From Stenotrophomonas sp. 364 (GTDB lineage Bacteria > Pseudomonadota > Gammaproteobacteria > Xanthomonadales > Xanthomonadaceae), in contig NZ_CP047135.1 in assembly GCF_009832905.1 (NCBI RefSeq), forward strand, positions 3,512,001-3,576,000: 64,000 nucleotides of DNA, in the 5' to 3' direction. The notes beneath the pieces were generated by a model. The model ran no database searches and was not told the DNA's origin. It saw nothing but the letters and a program-made list of their open reading frames with translations. The position numbers and the translations under genes are program-made. Positions 34,762 through 45,026 of this stretch are shown here, piece by piece (within the stretch, counting starts at the first letter, position 1; every line of letters starts with the position of its first letter).

Positions 34762-34946
34762 GTGGGTACGGGTGGGTTGGCGGGACCGTTGGGCGCCATG
34801 GATGGCGCCCACGAGCCTCCAGGGGTGAGAGCGCATTGCTTGCGAGGCACTGCCTCGCATGCGCTCGAACGCCCAGCCGCCAGCGGCTGGGCCGGACCGC
34901 GGAGCGGGATTCACGGCGTGTCCCGCCAACCCACCCGTACCCGCCA
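34762..34946 (-). repeat. short inverted-repeat-bounded element, copy 2 (longer variant)
   Basis: About 185 bp, opposite orientation to copy 1, bounded by gggtacgggtgggttggc (34764-34781) and its exact complement gccaacccacccgtaccc (34929-34946). The identity to the 45-bp core of copy 1 is complete (34780-34824). Compared with copy 1, an extra stretch of about 82 bp (34825-34906) lies between the core and acggcgtgtcccg; it holds the nested hairpins gcgaggcactgcctcgc and cccagccgccagcggctggg. Confidence 0.8.
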
Positions 34947-35033
34947 AGCCAGCGCAAGCGCGCACCCGCCGCTGTTGCAGTTGCAGTTAGCCGTTGAAGT
35001 TGCAGTTGAGCAGTTGCTCCCGCTCTTCCAACC

Positions 35034-35573
35034 TCAACCCGCAAACCCACCCTCGGCCAGGTAATCCAGCTCCTCCGGCGTCGGCATCCGGCCCAACACC
35101 GCGTTGCGGTGCGGGAAACGGCCGAAGCGGCGGATGATGTCGCGGTGCAGCTCGGCGAACTTCAGGTATTCCTTGTCGCCCAACACATCGAACATCGCCA
35201 CCGACCGCTCCTGGTCCTGCGGATCCTCCGAATGCTCGAACGGCAGATAGATGAACGCACGCAGCTTCGGCACCAGCTGCAGGTCCAGCCCCTCTTCCAC
35301 CGCGCGCATCGCGTAGTGCCGGGCCAGACCGTCGGTCGCGTAGGAATGGGCCGTGTCGCGGAAACAGTTGCGCGGAAACTGGTCGAGCAGAATCATCAGC
35401 GCCAGCGCACCGTCGGCACTGCCCAGCCAATGCTCGCGCCCACGCCGCGCCGCCGCGAAATGTTCCTCCAGGAACGCCTCGCGGAACCGCGCATCGAACG
35501 CGTCATCGCGCGTGAACCATTGTTGTGGACCGGCATCGCGCCAGAATTCCACCACTTGTACCGCCACGTCCAT
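35034..35573 (-). CDS. DUF924 family protein
   Basis: 179 residues, full-length for DUF924. Conserved features are VVEFWRDAGPQQWFTRDDAFDARF at the start, the central ALALMILLDQFPRNCFRDT, and PFEHSEDPQDQERSVAMF followed by HRDIIRRFGRFPHRNAVLGR. The family is all-helical with a TPR-like fold and no established function; the pattern D-Q-F-P-R-N and late RFPHRN suggest a conserved pocket. No signal peptide. It precedes no close partner: the repeat-filled gap follows its stop, and the amn gene ends 53 bp upstream of its start. Confidence 0.92.
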   Translation of the reverse strand: MDVAVQVVEFWRDAGPQQWFTRDDAFDARFREAFLEEHFAAARRGREHWLGSADGALALMILLDQFPRNCFRDTAHSYATDGLARHYAMRAVEEGLDLQLVPKLRAFIYLPFEHSEDPQDQERSVAMFDVLGDKEYLKFAELHRDIIRRFGRFPHRNAVLGRMPTPEELDYLAEGGFAG

Positions 35574-35626
35574 TCACTACCCCTGAGGGCGGCACGTCGC
35601 CAGGACGCCCGCCGGTTCCATTGCCA

Positions 35627-36403
35627 TCACTCGTCAAAACGCAGGTGGCGGACCGACTTGCCGTTGCGCCGTATAAGCTTAAGCGCCTCGATACCGATCT
35701 GGATATGGTTTTCGACGAACTGCGAACTGACCTTGGCGTCGGACGCCTCGGTTTTCACCCCGTCCGGGATCATCGGCTGGTCGGACACCAGGAGCAGCGC
35801 CCCGATCGGGATGTGGTTGGCAAAGCCGGCCGCGAACAGCGTGGCCGTCTCCATATCGATGGCCATGCAGCGCATCAGCCGCAGCTTCTCCTTGAACGCC
35901 TCATCGTGCTCCCAGACCCGGCGGTTGGTCGTATAGACCGTGCCCGTCCAGTAATCGTGGCCCAGATCGCGGATGGTGGTGGACACCGCCCGCTGCAGCG
36001 CAAACGCCGGCAGCGCCGGCACTTCCGGCGGCAGATAGTCGCCCGAGGTGCCCTCGCCGCGGATCGCCGCGATCGGCAGGATCATGTCGCCCAGCTGGTT
36101 CTTGCGCTTCAGACCGCCACATTTGCCCAGGAACAGCACCGCCTTGGGCATCACCGCCGACAGCAGGTCCATCACGATGGCCGCGTTGGGGCTGCCCATC
36201 CCGAAGTTGATCAGCGTGATGTCATCGCTGGTGACGCTGGCCATCGGCCGGTCCATACCCTGCACCGGCGCGCCGGTGAGGTGGGAAAAGGTGTGCAGGT
36301 AGCCTGCGAAGTTGGTCAGCAGGATGTGCTGGCCGAACTGGTCCAGCGGCACGCCGGTGTAGCGCGGCAGCCAGTTTTCGACGATTTCCTGTTTGTTCTT
36401 CAT
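35627..36403 (-). CDS. amn: AMP nucleosidase
   Basis: 258 residues from ATG 36403 (MKNKQEIVENWLPRYTGVPL). It is the short, single-domain form of AMP nucleosidase in the PNP/UDP phosphorylase superfamily. It hydrolyses AMP to adenine and ribose 5-phosphate in the cytosol. Landmarks are INFGMGSPNAAIVMDLL, FLGKCGGLKRKNQLGDMILP and the late MAIDMETATLFAAGF with the purine/ribose-binding Met-Glu. The long E. coli enzyme has an extra N-terminal regulatory domain that is absent here. The autotransporter terminator lies upstream of it. Confidence 0.92.
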   Translation of the reverse strand: MKNKQEIVENWLPRYTGVPLDQFGQHILLTNFAGYLHTFSHLTGAPVQGMDRPMASVTSDDITLINFGMGSPNAAIVMDLLSAVMPKAVLFLGKCGGLKRKNQLGDMILPIAAIRGEGTSGDYLPPEVPALPAFALQRAVSTTIRDLGHDYWTGTVYTTNRRVWEHDEAFKEKLRLMRCMAIDMETATLFAAGFANHIPIGALLLVSDQPMIPDGVKTEASDAKVSSQFVENHIQIGIEALKLIRRNGKSVRHLRFDE

Positions 36404-36470
36404 AGTGCGCGTGCGGTCCGGCAAGTGGTTCCAGTGTGCCTATTCTGCGGGTGCGCACCCAACAAGCAAG

Positions 36471-36497
36471 AAAAAGGCGGCCAATGGCCGCCTTTTT
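36471..36497 (-). terminator. rho-independent terminator of the autotransporter gene
   Basis: aaaaaggcggcc / ggccgccttttt, 12-bp perfect stem with a 3-nt loop, 23 bp after the stop on the minus strand. Confidence 0.9.
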
Positions 36498-36519
36498 CCG
36501 TGTTGCCGTTACCGCTGGA

Positions 36520-39500
36520 TCAGAACTGCACGGACCAGCGTGCGGTGGCGCCGTGGTCACGCGACTCGCTGCCGAACTGGCCGTTGTAGCCCAGTTCCAG
36601 CTGGTTGCGCGGGCTCAACCAAGCCGACAGGCCCAGCTCGGCCACCACCGCGTGGTCGGCGATGGCCGCGCCACTGACGGTGTAGCCGCTGCCACCGGCC
36701 AGGGCCAGATTGGCCACCTGGTTGCGGTCGCCCGACGCGCGGCGATAGCCCACCCCGCCACGCACGTGCAGCCAGCTTTCCTGCTGCCACGCCGTCTTCA
36801 GGCCACGGTCGAAGCGCACACCGGCAGTGCCGATGGTGGTGCGGGTATCGGCCACGTTGCCGTGCAGCGCAGCCGCGCCGCCCTGCTCGTTGACGCCGTC
36901 CACGTCCACTTCCACACGCGCCAGCTGCAGGTACGGCTCCAGGCCCGCTTCGGCGCCGCCGATGCGGTAGGCACCTTCCACGAACAGCTGGCGGGTCTTG
37001 GCGTCGTAACGCGCGGTCAGTGCGTCCTGGAACCCGGCAAAGGCCAGTTCGCGGCGGCTGTCCACTTCGTGACGGGTGTAGCCCAGACCGGCGCGCAGGC
37101 CGAACCCACCCCACTGGTTGCCCACGTAGGCACCCAGGTGGGTGTTGTCGATTTCCGCGCGGGCGCGACGGCCCTGGGCCTGCTTGCTGTCGGTACGCCC
37201 GGTACCGATCAGGCCGCCCACCTGCCAGCCGCCGGCGAACTGGTGGTCGGCACCGACCAGCAGCCCACTGGTGTTGCTCTGCGTACGCGCCGCGTTGGCG
37301 TCTCCGTCGAGCTTGCCGCTGCCGCCGATGGCCTGCACCCACGCACCGGTGACGGCGGCATCGCCTGCACCCGGTGCACGCGCGCCGACGCTGCGGCTGA
37401 GCGCCGCATCGCGCAGGTAACGGCTGCTTTCCACCAACGCCATCGGCGTGGCGGCATGCAGTTCACCGCTCAAGGCATCCAGTGCCGCGCCCACCTGGGC
37501 CGGGAACAGCTGGGTCAGCGGCTTGGGCAGGCCCTGGTTGATGCCCAGGCTGTCGGCGCTGGTGGCCACGCCAAGTTGATTGGCGGTTACCGCCGCGCTG
37601 GCCAGCGCGTTGCCGCGGGCCACGTCGATCTGCACGCCGTTGGCACCGTAGCCCAGGCTGAAGGCCAGGAACGGCGAGAACGAGGAGAAGTCCACGTTGG
37701 CGAAGGTGCCGTTGACGCCGCCGTCGGCCTGCAGGAAGTTGAACTGCTCGCCCAGGTAGTAGATGCCCACTTCCGGCAGTGCCTTCAGGGTGCCGTCCAG
37801 GCTGGCGGTGCCGGTCACGTGCAGCTTGTCGCTGCGGCTGCCCGGGGCCAGTTCGGCCAGGTAGGTGCCGCTGGCGGTCTGCACGTAGTCGCCATCGATG
37901 GTCAGCGTGCCGATCGAGTTGCCCGGCGCGATGATGCCTTCCACGCGGGTGTCGCCGAGACGACCGATACCCTGCAGCGCGCCCTTGGCGCCGACCACGG
38001 TGCTGCCGCCGGTCTGCACGCCGTTGAACGAGACCACGCCGCCGCTGATGGTCAGGTCGGTGTTGTCGAGCACGCCGCTGGCGGTGACGCGGCTGCTGCC
38101 GCCGATGCTGTTGAAGCGCATGTCGCGCAACGTGCCATTGAGCAGGAACTGGCCGCCGGTGACGTCCAGCGACGCCGTCAGTGCATTGACACCGTCCAGT
38201 TCCAGCACGCCCTCACGCACGATGGCGCCGTTGAAGGTGTTGTCACCGCTCAGACGCAGCCAACCGATACCGGACTTGGTCAGCTTGCCCGGGCCACCGA
38301 TGTCGTTGGTCCAGTCATCCCATGCATCGCCTTCCCACACCTTCAGGCCACCGGCCTTCTGGTTCATCACCACATCGGTGTCCACGCGCAGCTGGCCGTA
38401 GCCTTCGATGGCCTTGGCCAGGTCCATCAGGCCCCAGCCGTAGACGTCGTCCACGCCCTTGGCACCGAGGTCGGTGGCGGTGGTCAGCAGCACATCGCGC
38501 ACCTGCGCGTTGTCCAGGTACGGGAAGCGTTCGAACAACAGGCCCAGTGCGCCGGTGACGTGCGGAGTCGCCATCGACGTGCCGCTCAGCAGCCCATAGG
38601 AATAGGTCGGCAGGCGCTCCAGGACGTCCAGAATCAGGTTGCCGTTGTCGTCGGCGTAGAGATCGGAGTTGACCTGCGAATCACCGCCATACACCGTGGA
38701 GTTGATCTCCGTTCCCGGCGCAGCCAGGCACCAGTTGGCAGCAAAACCGCAGCGCATCGACTGATTGCTCAGCACCAGGTCCTGGTTGACGTTGACCACG
38801 GCAAGCCAGTACTTCTCGATATCGGGCATCGCACGGGGCAACGAGGCGTACATGCCGGCGATCGGGCTTTCTTCCGGGCTCGGGTTGACGCCACTGTTGC
38901 CGGCGGCCCACACCTGGATCATGCCCTTGGCACGCGAACCGTCGGCAATTGCCTGCAGTCGCTCTTCAAATACCGGGTGGGACAGATAGAAGTCCAGGTC
39001 CTCTTCCGAGTTCGGCTCGCTTGCCAGGCCCCAGCTATGATTCACCGCACGCACGCCCTGCTCGTTCAGCTGGTTGTACAACTGCGGGAAGATGGAATTG
39101 GATGCCCCGATGGACGCCACGTTCTGCACATCGAGGTAGCCATCGGGCGTGGCGGTGTAATAGGAGACGCTGTTGGAGAACAGGCGCGCCACGCTCAGGT
39201 CGGCTCCGAAGGCAACGCCATGGGTACCGTTGCCGTCGCGGTTGGCCGCGATCGTGCCGCTGACGTGGGTACCGTGGATGCCATAGCTGCCCCCCTCGAA
39301 GTACCCCCAGCTGTTGAGCAGGTCGACGATGCGCTGGTCGAAGGAGGGGTCGAAGATGTTGAACTCGATGGCAACCTGGTCGCCGTCCGTGGCGAAGCAC
39401 GCGTCCGGCCCGTCCACTGCGGCTGTGTTGGTGCACAGAGTGCCGTCCGGCATCACATCGGCCAGATGGATGCTGCGGTGGTCCTTGCCGGCAAACTCAT

Positions 39501-39903
39501 CGTGGTCCAGGCCGGTGCCACTGTCGAACACGCCCAGGCGGATGCCCTTGCCGGTCAGGCCGCGCGCATAGGCAGCGTCGGCATTGATGGCCTGCAGTCC
39601 CCAATCGGCCTTGAACTCGTCGGTGCGCCAGCTTTCGGGATCGCCGGCATTGCCCAGTACCGGGGAGGGAGCCTCGGCGTTCGGACGCACCGATGCGATG
39701 GCGCGGGGGGTCACATCGAACCGGGCAGTGTCCAGGTTGTAGGCGGCGCGCTGGACCTGGCGCTGCTGCTGGTAGGCATCCAGTACATCGTTGGCCTGGG
39801 CGATGCCCGGCAGTGCGAGGGCGGCCAACAGGGTGCCGGTGATGGCCGACGCCAGCACGCTGCGCGAGGGCTGGCGGGACAAAGCAGAGTAACGGTGTTT
39901 CAT
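36520..39903 (-). CDS. autotransporter S8 (subtilisin-like) serine protease
   Basis: 1127 residues from ATG 39903 (MKHRYSALSRQPSRSVLASA). The extended signal peptide ends near IAQA. The subtilase domain (about 95-490) has a full triad: Asp127 (VFDSGTG), His210 (GIHGTHVSGT) and Ser443 (LLSGTSMATPHV), with the oxyanion Asn336 (WAAGNSG). Next come autotransporter-type beta-helix stretches (about 520-720: GDNTFNGAIVREGVLELDG, GIIAPGNSIGTLTIDGDY). The last about 270 residues form the type Va translocator barrel, ending HGATARWSVQF with a terminal Phe. It should be exported through the outer membrane and act outside the cell as a protease. Two Cys pairs in the catalytic domain may form disulfides. 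Its own AT-rich promoter region and terminator imply single-gene transcription. Confidence 0.95.
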   Translation of the reverse strand: MKHRYSALSRQPSRSVLASAITGTLLAALALPGIAQANDVLDAYQQQRQVQRAAYNLDTARFDVTPRAIASVRPNAEAPSPVLGNAGDPESWRTDEFKADWGLQAINADAAYARGLTGKGIRLGVFDSGTGLDHDEFAGKDHRSIHLADVMPDGTLCTNTAAVDGPDACFATDGDQVAIEFNIFDPSFDQRIVDLLNSWGYFEGGSYGIHGTHVSGTIAANRDGNGTHGVAFGADLSVARLFSNSVSYYTATPDGYLDVQNVASIGASNSIFPQLYNQLNEQGVRAVNHSWGLASEPNSEEDLDFYLSHPVFEERLQAIADGSRAKGMIQVWAAGNSGVNPSPEESPIAGMYASLPRAMPDIEKYWLAVVNVNQDLVLSNQSMRCGFAANWCLAAPGTEINSTVYGGDSQVNSDLYADDNGNLILDVLERLPTYSYGLLSGTSMATPHVTGALGLLFERFPYLDNAQVRDVLLTTATDLGAKGVDDVYGWGLMDLAKAIEGYGQLRVDTDVVMNQKAGGLKVWEGDAWDDWTNDIGGPGKLTKSGIGWLRLSGDNTFNGAIVREGVLELDGVNALTASLDVTGGQFLLNGTLRDMRFNSIGGSSRVTASGVLDNTDLTISGGVVSFNGVQTGGSTVVGAKGALQGIGRLGDTRVEGIIAPGNSIGTLTIDGDYVQTASGTYLAELAPGSRSDKLHVTGTASLDGTLKALPEVGIYYLGEQFNFLQADGGVNGTFANVDFSSFSPFLAFSLGYGANGVQIDVARGNALASAAVTANQLGVATSADSLGINQGLPKPLTQLFPAQVGAALDALSGELHAATPMALVESSRYLRDAALSRSVGARAPGAGDAAVTGAWVQAIGGSGKLDGDANAARTQSNTSGLLVGADHQFAGGWQVGGLIGTGRTDSKQAQGRRARAEIDNTHLGAYVGNQWGGFGLRAGLGYTRHEVDSRRELAFAGFQDALTARYDAKTRQLFVEGAYRIGGAEAGLEPYLQLARVEVDVDGVNEQGGAAALHGNVADTRTTIGTAGVRFDRGLKTAWQQESWLHVRGGVGYRRASGDRNQVANLALAGGSGYTVSGAAIADHAVVAELGLSAWLSPRNQLELGYNGQFGSESRDHGATARWSVQF

Positions 39904-40131
39904 TGAATTACCTTCCTTGAGTGATGCAAGTGCCGAGAAATTCGAGCAGATTCGCAAATGGCGGGCACGCGGCCCGATCCCGAGCGTAACGCAAAATTCA
40001 CGATTGGTTCACGGTTTTTAATGATGACGTAACAATTCTTCATAGCCCCCGACTGTGCAGTTCGTCACTTGGCAAACGCCCCCCTGCCCGGCTAGCGTCG
40101 GCGGCTGCGTCCATGTGAACCCGGGGAATTC

Positions 40132-41537
<1,406 letters not shown>

Positions 41538-41541
<4 letters not shown>

Positions 41542-42824
41542 GCCGGGTTCTGCACCTTTCCGCGCGGTGCCGGGCGTGGCTGGGCACGACCGCGCTGCTG
41601 ATGCTGGCCACCCTGCCCGTACACGCGCAGGACCTGCTGGTGCGCAACGCCACGGTGCATACCGCCAGCGCGCGCGGCAGCCTGGAACACACCGACGTGC
41701 TGGTCCAGGGCGGCATCATCCGCGCGGTGGGTACCGGCCTGGTCGCACCGGCCGGCGTCAGCGTGGTCGAGGCGGCGGGCAAGCCGCTGACGCCGGCCCT
41801 GTTCGGTGGCATCACCGACATCGGCATCGAAGAAATCTCGGGTGAGTCGGCCACGGTGGACAGCACGTTGAAGCTGGACGACCAGCCGCTGCGGCCCGAA
41901 TTCGACGTCAGCCTGGCCTTCAACCCGGCGTCGGTGTTGATTCCGGTGGCACGGTTGGATGGCATCGGCTTCACCGCCTTGGGTGCCAACAGCGGCGGCG
42001 GCTTCATCGCCGGACAGGGCGGCGTGATGCGGCTGGACGGCAGCGCCGATCCGATCGGGCCGTTGGCGCTGTACATTCGGCTGGGCGCGGCGGGTGCGGA
42101 ACTGACCGGCAACTCGCGCGCGGCGCAGTGGATGCTGCTGGAGCAGATGGTCAGCGAAGCGCGCGGGCGCGTGCCCGCCGATTCCCCGCATGCCCTGCTC
42201 ACCCCCGCCGGGCGCGCCACGCTGGCGCGTTATCTGGCCGGCCAAGGCCGGCTGGTGGTGCAGGTGGACCGTGCCGCCGACATCCGCCAGCTGCTGCGCT
42301 GGGCCGCACGCGAGAAGGTGAAGATCGCCATCGCCGGCGGGGCCGAGGCGTGGCGTCTGGCCCCGCAGCTGGCGCAGGCCAGCGTGCCGGTGTTTGTCGA
42401 TGCGCTGGGCAACCTGCCCAGTACCTTCGACCAGCTGGGCGCCAGCCTGGAAAACGCGGCACGGCTGCAGGCGGCCGGGGTGCAGGTCAGCTTCGCCCAG
42501 CGCGACGATGCCTCGCACAACGCACGCAAGATGCGCCAGCTGGCCGGCAACGCCGTGGCCAACGGCCTGCCGTGGCAGGACGGTCTGGCCGGGTTGACCC
42601 GCGTGCCGGCGCAGGTGCTGGGCGTGGGCGACCGCATCGGCAGCATCGAGGTCGGCAAGCTGGCCGATCTGGTGCTGTGGGAAGGCGACCCGCTCGACGT
42701 GGGCCACTATGCCGAGCAGGTCTGGCTGGGCGGCCGCGCGATGCCGATGCGCTCGCGGCAGACCGAACTGCGCGACCGCTACATGACGCCAGCGTCGGCC
42801 GAACCGCGCGCATACTCGCGCTGA
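41538..42824 (+). CDS. amidohydrolase-like protein lacking the HxH metal motif
   Basis: 428 residues from ATG 41538, overlapping the upstream amidohydrolase stop by 4 bp (ATGA). Signal peptide about 1-31 (LLMLATLPVHAQ). The beginning (DLLVRNATVHTASARGSLEH) and end (GVGDRIGSIEVGKLADLVLWEGDPLD) match amidohydrolases. However, the place of the HxH motif reads LTPALFGGITDIGIEE, without His, and few conserved metal ligands remain in the barrel. It is therefore probably catalytically inactive and may act as partner subunit of the first protein. Overlapping start, similar size and shared periplasmic targeting support a heteromeric pair. Confidence 0.85.
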
Positions 42825-42833
42825 GCCCCATCC

Positions 42834-42858
42834 TGCGGCGGGCATCACGCCCGCCGCA
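42834..42858 (+). terminator. GC-rich hairpin after the amidohydrolase pair
   Basis: tgcggcggg / cccgccgca around a short loop, 10 bp after the stop, without a T-run. A weak candidate for termination or mRNA protection. Confidence 0.4.
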
Positions 42859-42878
42859 TCATCCGCCCGGGAGTGCCC

Positions 42879-43508
42879 ATGGCGCTGCGCTGGTATTTCG
42901 ATTTCGTCTCGCCCTTCGCCTACCTGCACTGGCAGCAGCTCAAGGCCCTGCCGCAGTTCGAGCGGATCACCCCGGTGCCGGTCGCGCTGGGCGCGGTGCT
43001 GCACCACCTGGGCAACCTGGGCCCGGCCGAGATTCCGGCCAAACGCCGCTTCACCTACCGCCAGGTGCTGTGGCAGGCGCAGCAGCAGGGCGTGCCGCTG
43101 CGCTTCCCGCCCGGGCACCCGTTCAACCCGCTGGCCGCGCTGCGGCTGTGCCTGGCCGCCGATGCCACCCCGGCATCGGTAGACATCCTGTTCAACTGGA
43201 TCTGGCGCGACGGCCACGCCGCCGACAGTGCCGCCGCCCTGGCCCTGCCTGGCGCCATGCTGGACGTGGCCCATGTGGCCGAGGCGATCAGCGCGCCCGA
43301 CGTCAAAGAGCAGCTGCGGCGCAATACCGATGCGGCCATCGCCGCCGGGGTGTTCGGGGTCCCTACCCTGTCCATCGACGGCGAGCTGTACTGGGGCAAC
43401 GAGGCACACGCACTGATGCAGGCGGTCCTGGCCGATCCCGGCACGGTCCGTGGCGGGGAATGGGACCGGGTGGATACCCTGCCGGTAGCCGTCCAGCGCA
43501 GCCGCTGA
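42879..43508 (+). CDS. DsbA-family 2-hydroxychromene-2-carboxylate isomerase-like protein
   Basis: 209 residues from ATG 42879 (MALRWYFDFVSPFAYLHWQQ). It has the kappa-class GST/DsbA-like thioredoxin fold: the N-terminal motif FDFVSPFAYLH carries the Ser that replaces the DsbA cysteine and binds glutathione. The cis-Pro loop is GVFGVPTLSIDGELYWGNE. NahD enzymes isomerise 2-hydroxychromene-2-carboxylate in naphthalene breakdown, but no such pathway is visible here, so it may be a general glutathione-dependent isomerase or transferase. Cytosolic. Confidence 0.85.
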   Translation: MALRWYFDFVSPFAYLHWQQLKALPQFERITPVPVALGAVLHHLGNLGPAEIPAKRRFTYRQVLWQAQQQGVPLRFPPGHPFNPLAALRLCLAADATPASVDILFNWIWRDGHAADSAAALALPGAMLDVAHVAEAISAPDVKEQLRRNTDAAIAAGVFGVPTLSIDGELYWGNEAHALMQAVLADPGTVRGGEWDRVDTLPVAVQRSR

Positions 43509-43600
43509 CCCGACGCCGGGCCCCCGGTCAGGCAGCGGCGGCGGATTTGGGATAGCTTTCACACTTCCGAACCTACAACCTGCCCGGAGGGGGGCTCAGG

Positions 43601-44545
43601 ATGCGCATCGGAATCGTCGTCGACTCGGCCTGCGACTTGCCGCAGGACTTCATTGAACAACACAACATCGTGCTGCTGCCGATCACGGTACGCATCGGCG
43701 AAGCCGTGCTCGCCGACCACCGCGACGAGCAGGCCACGCTCAGCTTCCTGCACGCCCACGTGGCCGAACACGGCGCCGAGGCGGAGACCATTCCGTTCAG
43801 CGTCACCCAGATCCGCGACCTGTTCCTGGGCAAGCTGGTGATCGATTACGACCATGTGTTCTGCATGACGATCACCAAGACCCGCAGCCCAATCCACGAC
43901 AACGCGATGCAGGCGAGCTTCGCGATCCTCAACGACTACAAGCCGGTGCGCCAGGCGGCGGGCTTCAACTCACCCTTCGCGCTGCGGGTGCTGGATACCC
44001 AGAACCTGTTCGCCGCCCAGGGCGTGACTGCGGTGGAAGCGGTGCGCCTGCGCGAGAGCGGGGCCAGCGTGCAGCAGATCCGCGAGCGGCTGGAAATGCT
44101 CGCGCAGAACGTGCACGGCTACATGGTCACCCGCGACCTGTACTACATGCGCGCCCGCGCACGCCACAAGGGGGACCGCAGCGTGGGCCTGCTCAGCGCG
44201 GCGCTGGGCAGTGCACTGGACATCAAACCGGTACTGCACGGGTACCGCGGGCAGACCGGCCCGGTGGCCAAGATCAAGGGCTTCGACAACGCAGTGCAGA
44301 AGCTGTTCGACTTCGTTGGCCAGCGGGTCAAGGCCGGGCTGATGACCCCCACCGTGTGCGTCAGTTATGGCGGCGAGCTGGCCGACCTGCAGGCGCTGCC
44401 GGGCTATGCCAGCCTGCGCCAGACCTGCGAGGCGCACGGCGTGCAGATGTTCGAAGCGGTGATGAGCCTGACCGGCATGGTCAACGTGGGCAAGGGGGCG
44501 CTTACAGTCGGGTTTGCCGACGGGCCGCATACCTTCAGCGCGTAG
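43601..44545 (+). CDS. DegV family fatty-acid-binding protein
   Basis: 314 residues, full-length DegV. The N-terminal domain starts MRIGIVVDSACDLPQDFIEQ, with the VDSxxDLP signature. The C-terminal domain includes GLLSAALGSALDIKPVLHG. DegV proteins (FakB-like) bind fatty acids in a buried pocket; in Gram-positive bacteria they present the acid to FakA kinase. No FakA homologue is next to it, so the role here is open. The preceding ggagggg is a good ribosome site. The stop codon TAG (44543-44545) is part of the GTAG of a REP element, and the C-terminus may have been reshaped by it. Confidence 0.9.
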   Translation: MRIGIVVDSACDLPQDFIEQHNIVLLPITVRIGEAVLADHRDEQATLSFLHAHVAEHGAEAETIPFSVTQIRDLFLGKLVIDYDHVFCMTITKTRSPIHDNAMQASFAILNDYKPVRQAAGFNSPFALRVLDTQNLFAAQGVTAVEAVRLRESGASVQQIRERLEMLAQNVHGYMVTRDLYYMRARARHKGDRSVGLLSAALGSALDIKPVLHGYRGQTGPVAKIKGFDNAVQKLFDFVGQRVKAGLMTPTVCVSYGGELADLQALPGYASLRQTCEAHGVQMFEAVMSLTGMVNVGKGALTVGFADGPHTFSA

Positions 44546-44588
44546 TGCCGGGCTCTGCCCGGCAACCACCGCCGGGCTCTGCCCGGCA
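44542..44588 (+). repeat. REP pair overlapping the DegV stop codon
   Basis: gtag then tgccgggctctgcccggca (44542-44564), followed by a second copy of the palindrome without GTAG (44571-44588). The TAG of the first is the DegV stop. Confidence 0.85.
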
Positions 44589-44659
44589 CCAACCGCCGCG
44601 ATCTGCACGCCAAATCCACCGCGTTTCTGCCAGCCTTGCAGCCTTCAACGGAGATGACC

Positions 44660-44995
44660 ATGTCGCAGTACCACATCAGCCTGCCGGACCCTTCCAAGGC
44701 CCGCGGCAACGAGTCCGACCTTTCCTTCCACTCGCAGAGCGCGGCCGGCTTCGCCGAGGAGCTGCAGGACGCCCTGCGCAGCACCGCGCTGTTTGATAAG
44801 TGGCGCGCCAAGCAGCCCGACCCCGATGCGGTCGAGTCGCAGTGGGGCGCCACCGACCCCGATGCCACCGTGACCGGCGCACAGGATGACCTGCGCATCA
44901 ACCTGGTGGTCAGCACCCGCATCGACAGCGATGTGTTCAAGCAGCGCCTGCGCATGCTGGCCGGGCACCACTGGGAACTGCGCGACGTGCGTTGA
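44660..44995 (+). CDS. hypothetical protein, 111 aa
   Basis: No family recognised. ATG 44660 (MSQYHISLPDPSKARGNESD) was chosen because ggag lies 8 bp upstream; ATG 44654 is too close to it. The sequence is hydrophilic: an N-terminal part rich in Ser/Asp, a helix SAAGFAEELQDALRSTALF, and a second half DDLRINLVVSTRIDSDVFKQRLRMLAGHHWELRDVR, which resembles a small alpha/beta domain. No signal peptide or membrane segment. It lies between two REP sites. Confidence 0.65.
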   Translation: MSQYHISLPDPSKARGNESDLSFHSQSAAGFAEELQDALRSTALFDKWRAKQPDPDAVESQWGATDPDATVTGAQDDLRINLVVSTRIDSDVFKQRLRMLAGHHWELRDVR

Positions 44996-45003
44996 GGGAG
45001 GGT

Positions 45004-45026
45004 TGCCGGCCAGCGGCCGGCACTAC
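45004..45026 (-). repeat. REP overlapping the stop codon of the efflux outer-membrane gene
   Basis: tgccggccagcggccggcactac; GTAG on the minus strand (45026-45023) contains the TAG stop (45025-45023) of the gene that ends here. Confidence 0.82.

Larger units (their letters stand above)
34417..35033. other. 617-bp intergenic region with two repeat elements
   Basis: Holds the grxD terminator, two related inverted-repeat elements (separate entries) and, from 34625 to 34760, a unique stretch with lower GC (caaggtgtcagaagcg.., a short ttagaggtgttagaggtg repeat). No plausible gene. It separates grxD (+) from the convergent DUF924 gene (-). Confidence 0.65.

Noticed and set aside
36436..39906. Open frame of more than 1100 codons antisense to the autotransporter
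   Set aside because: Composition is that of an antisense shadow. The minus-strand frame has the full subtilase triad and barrel.
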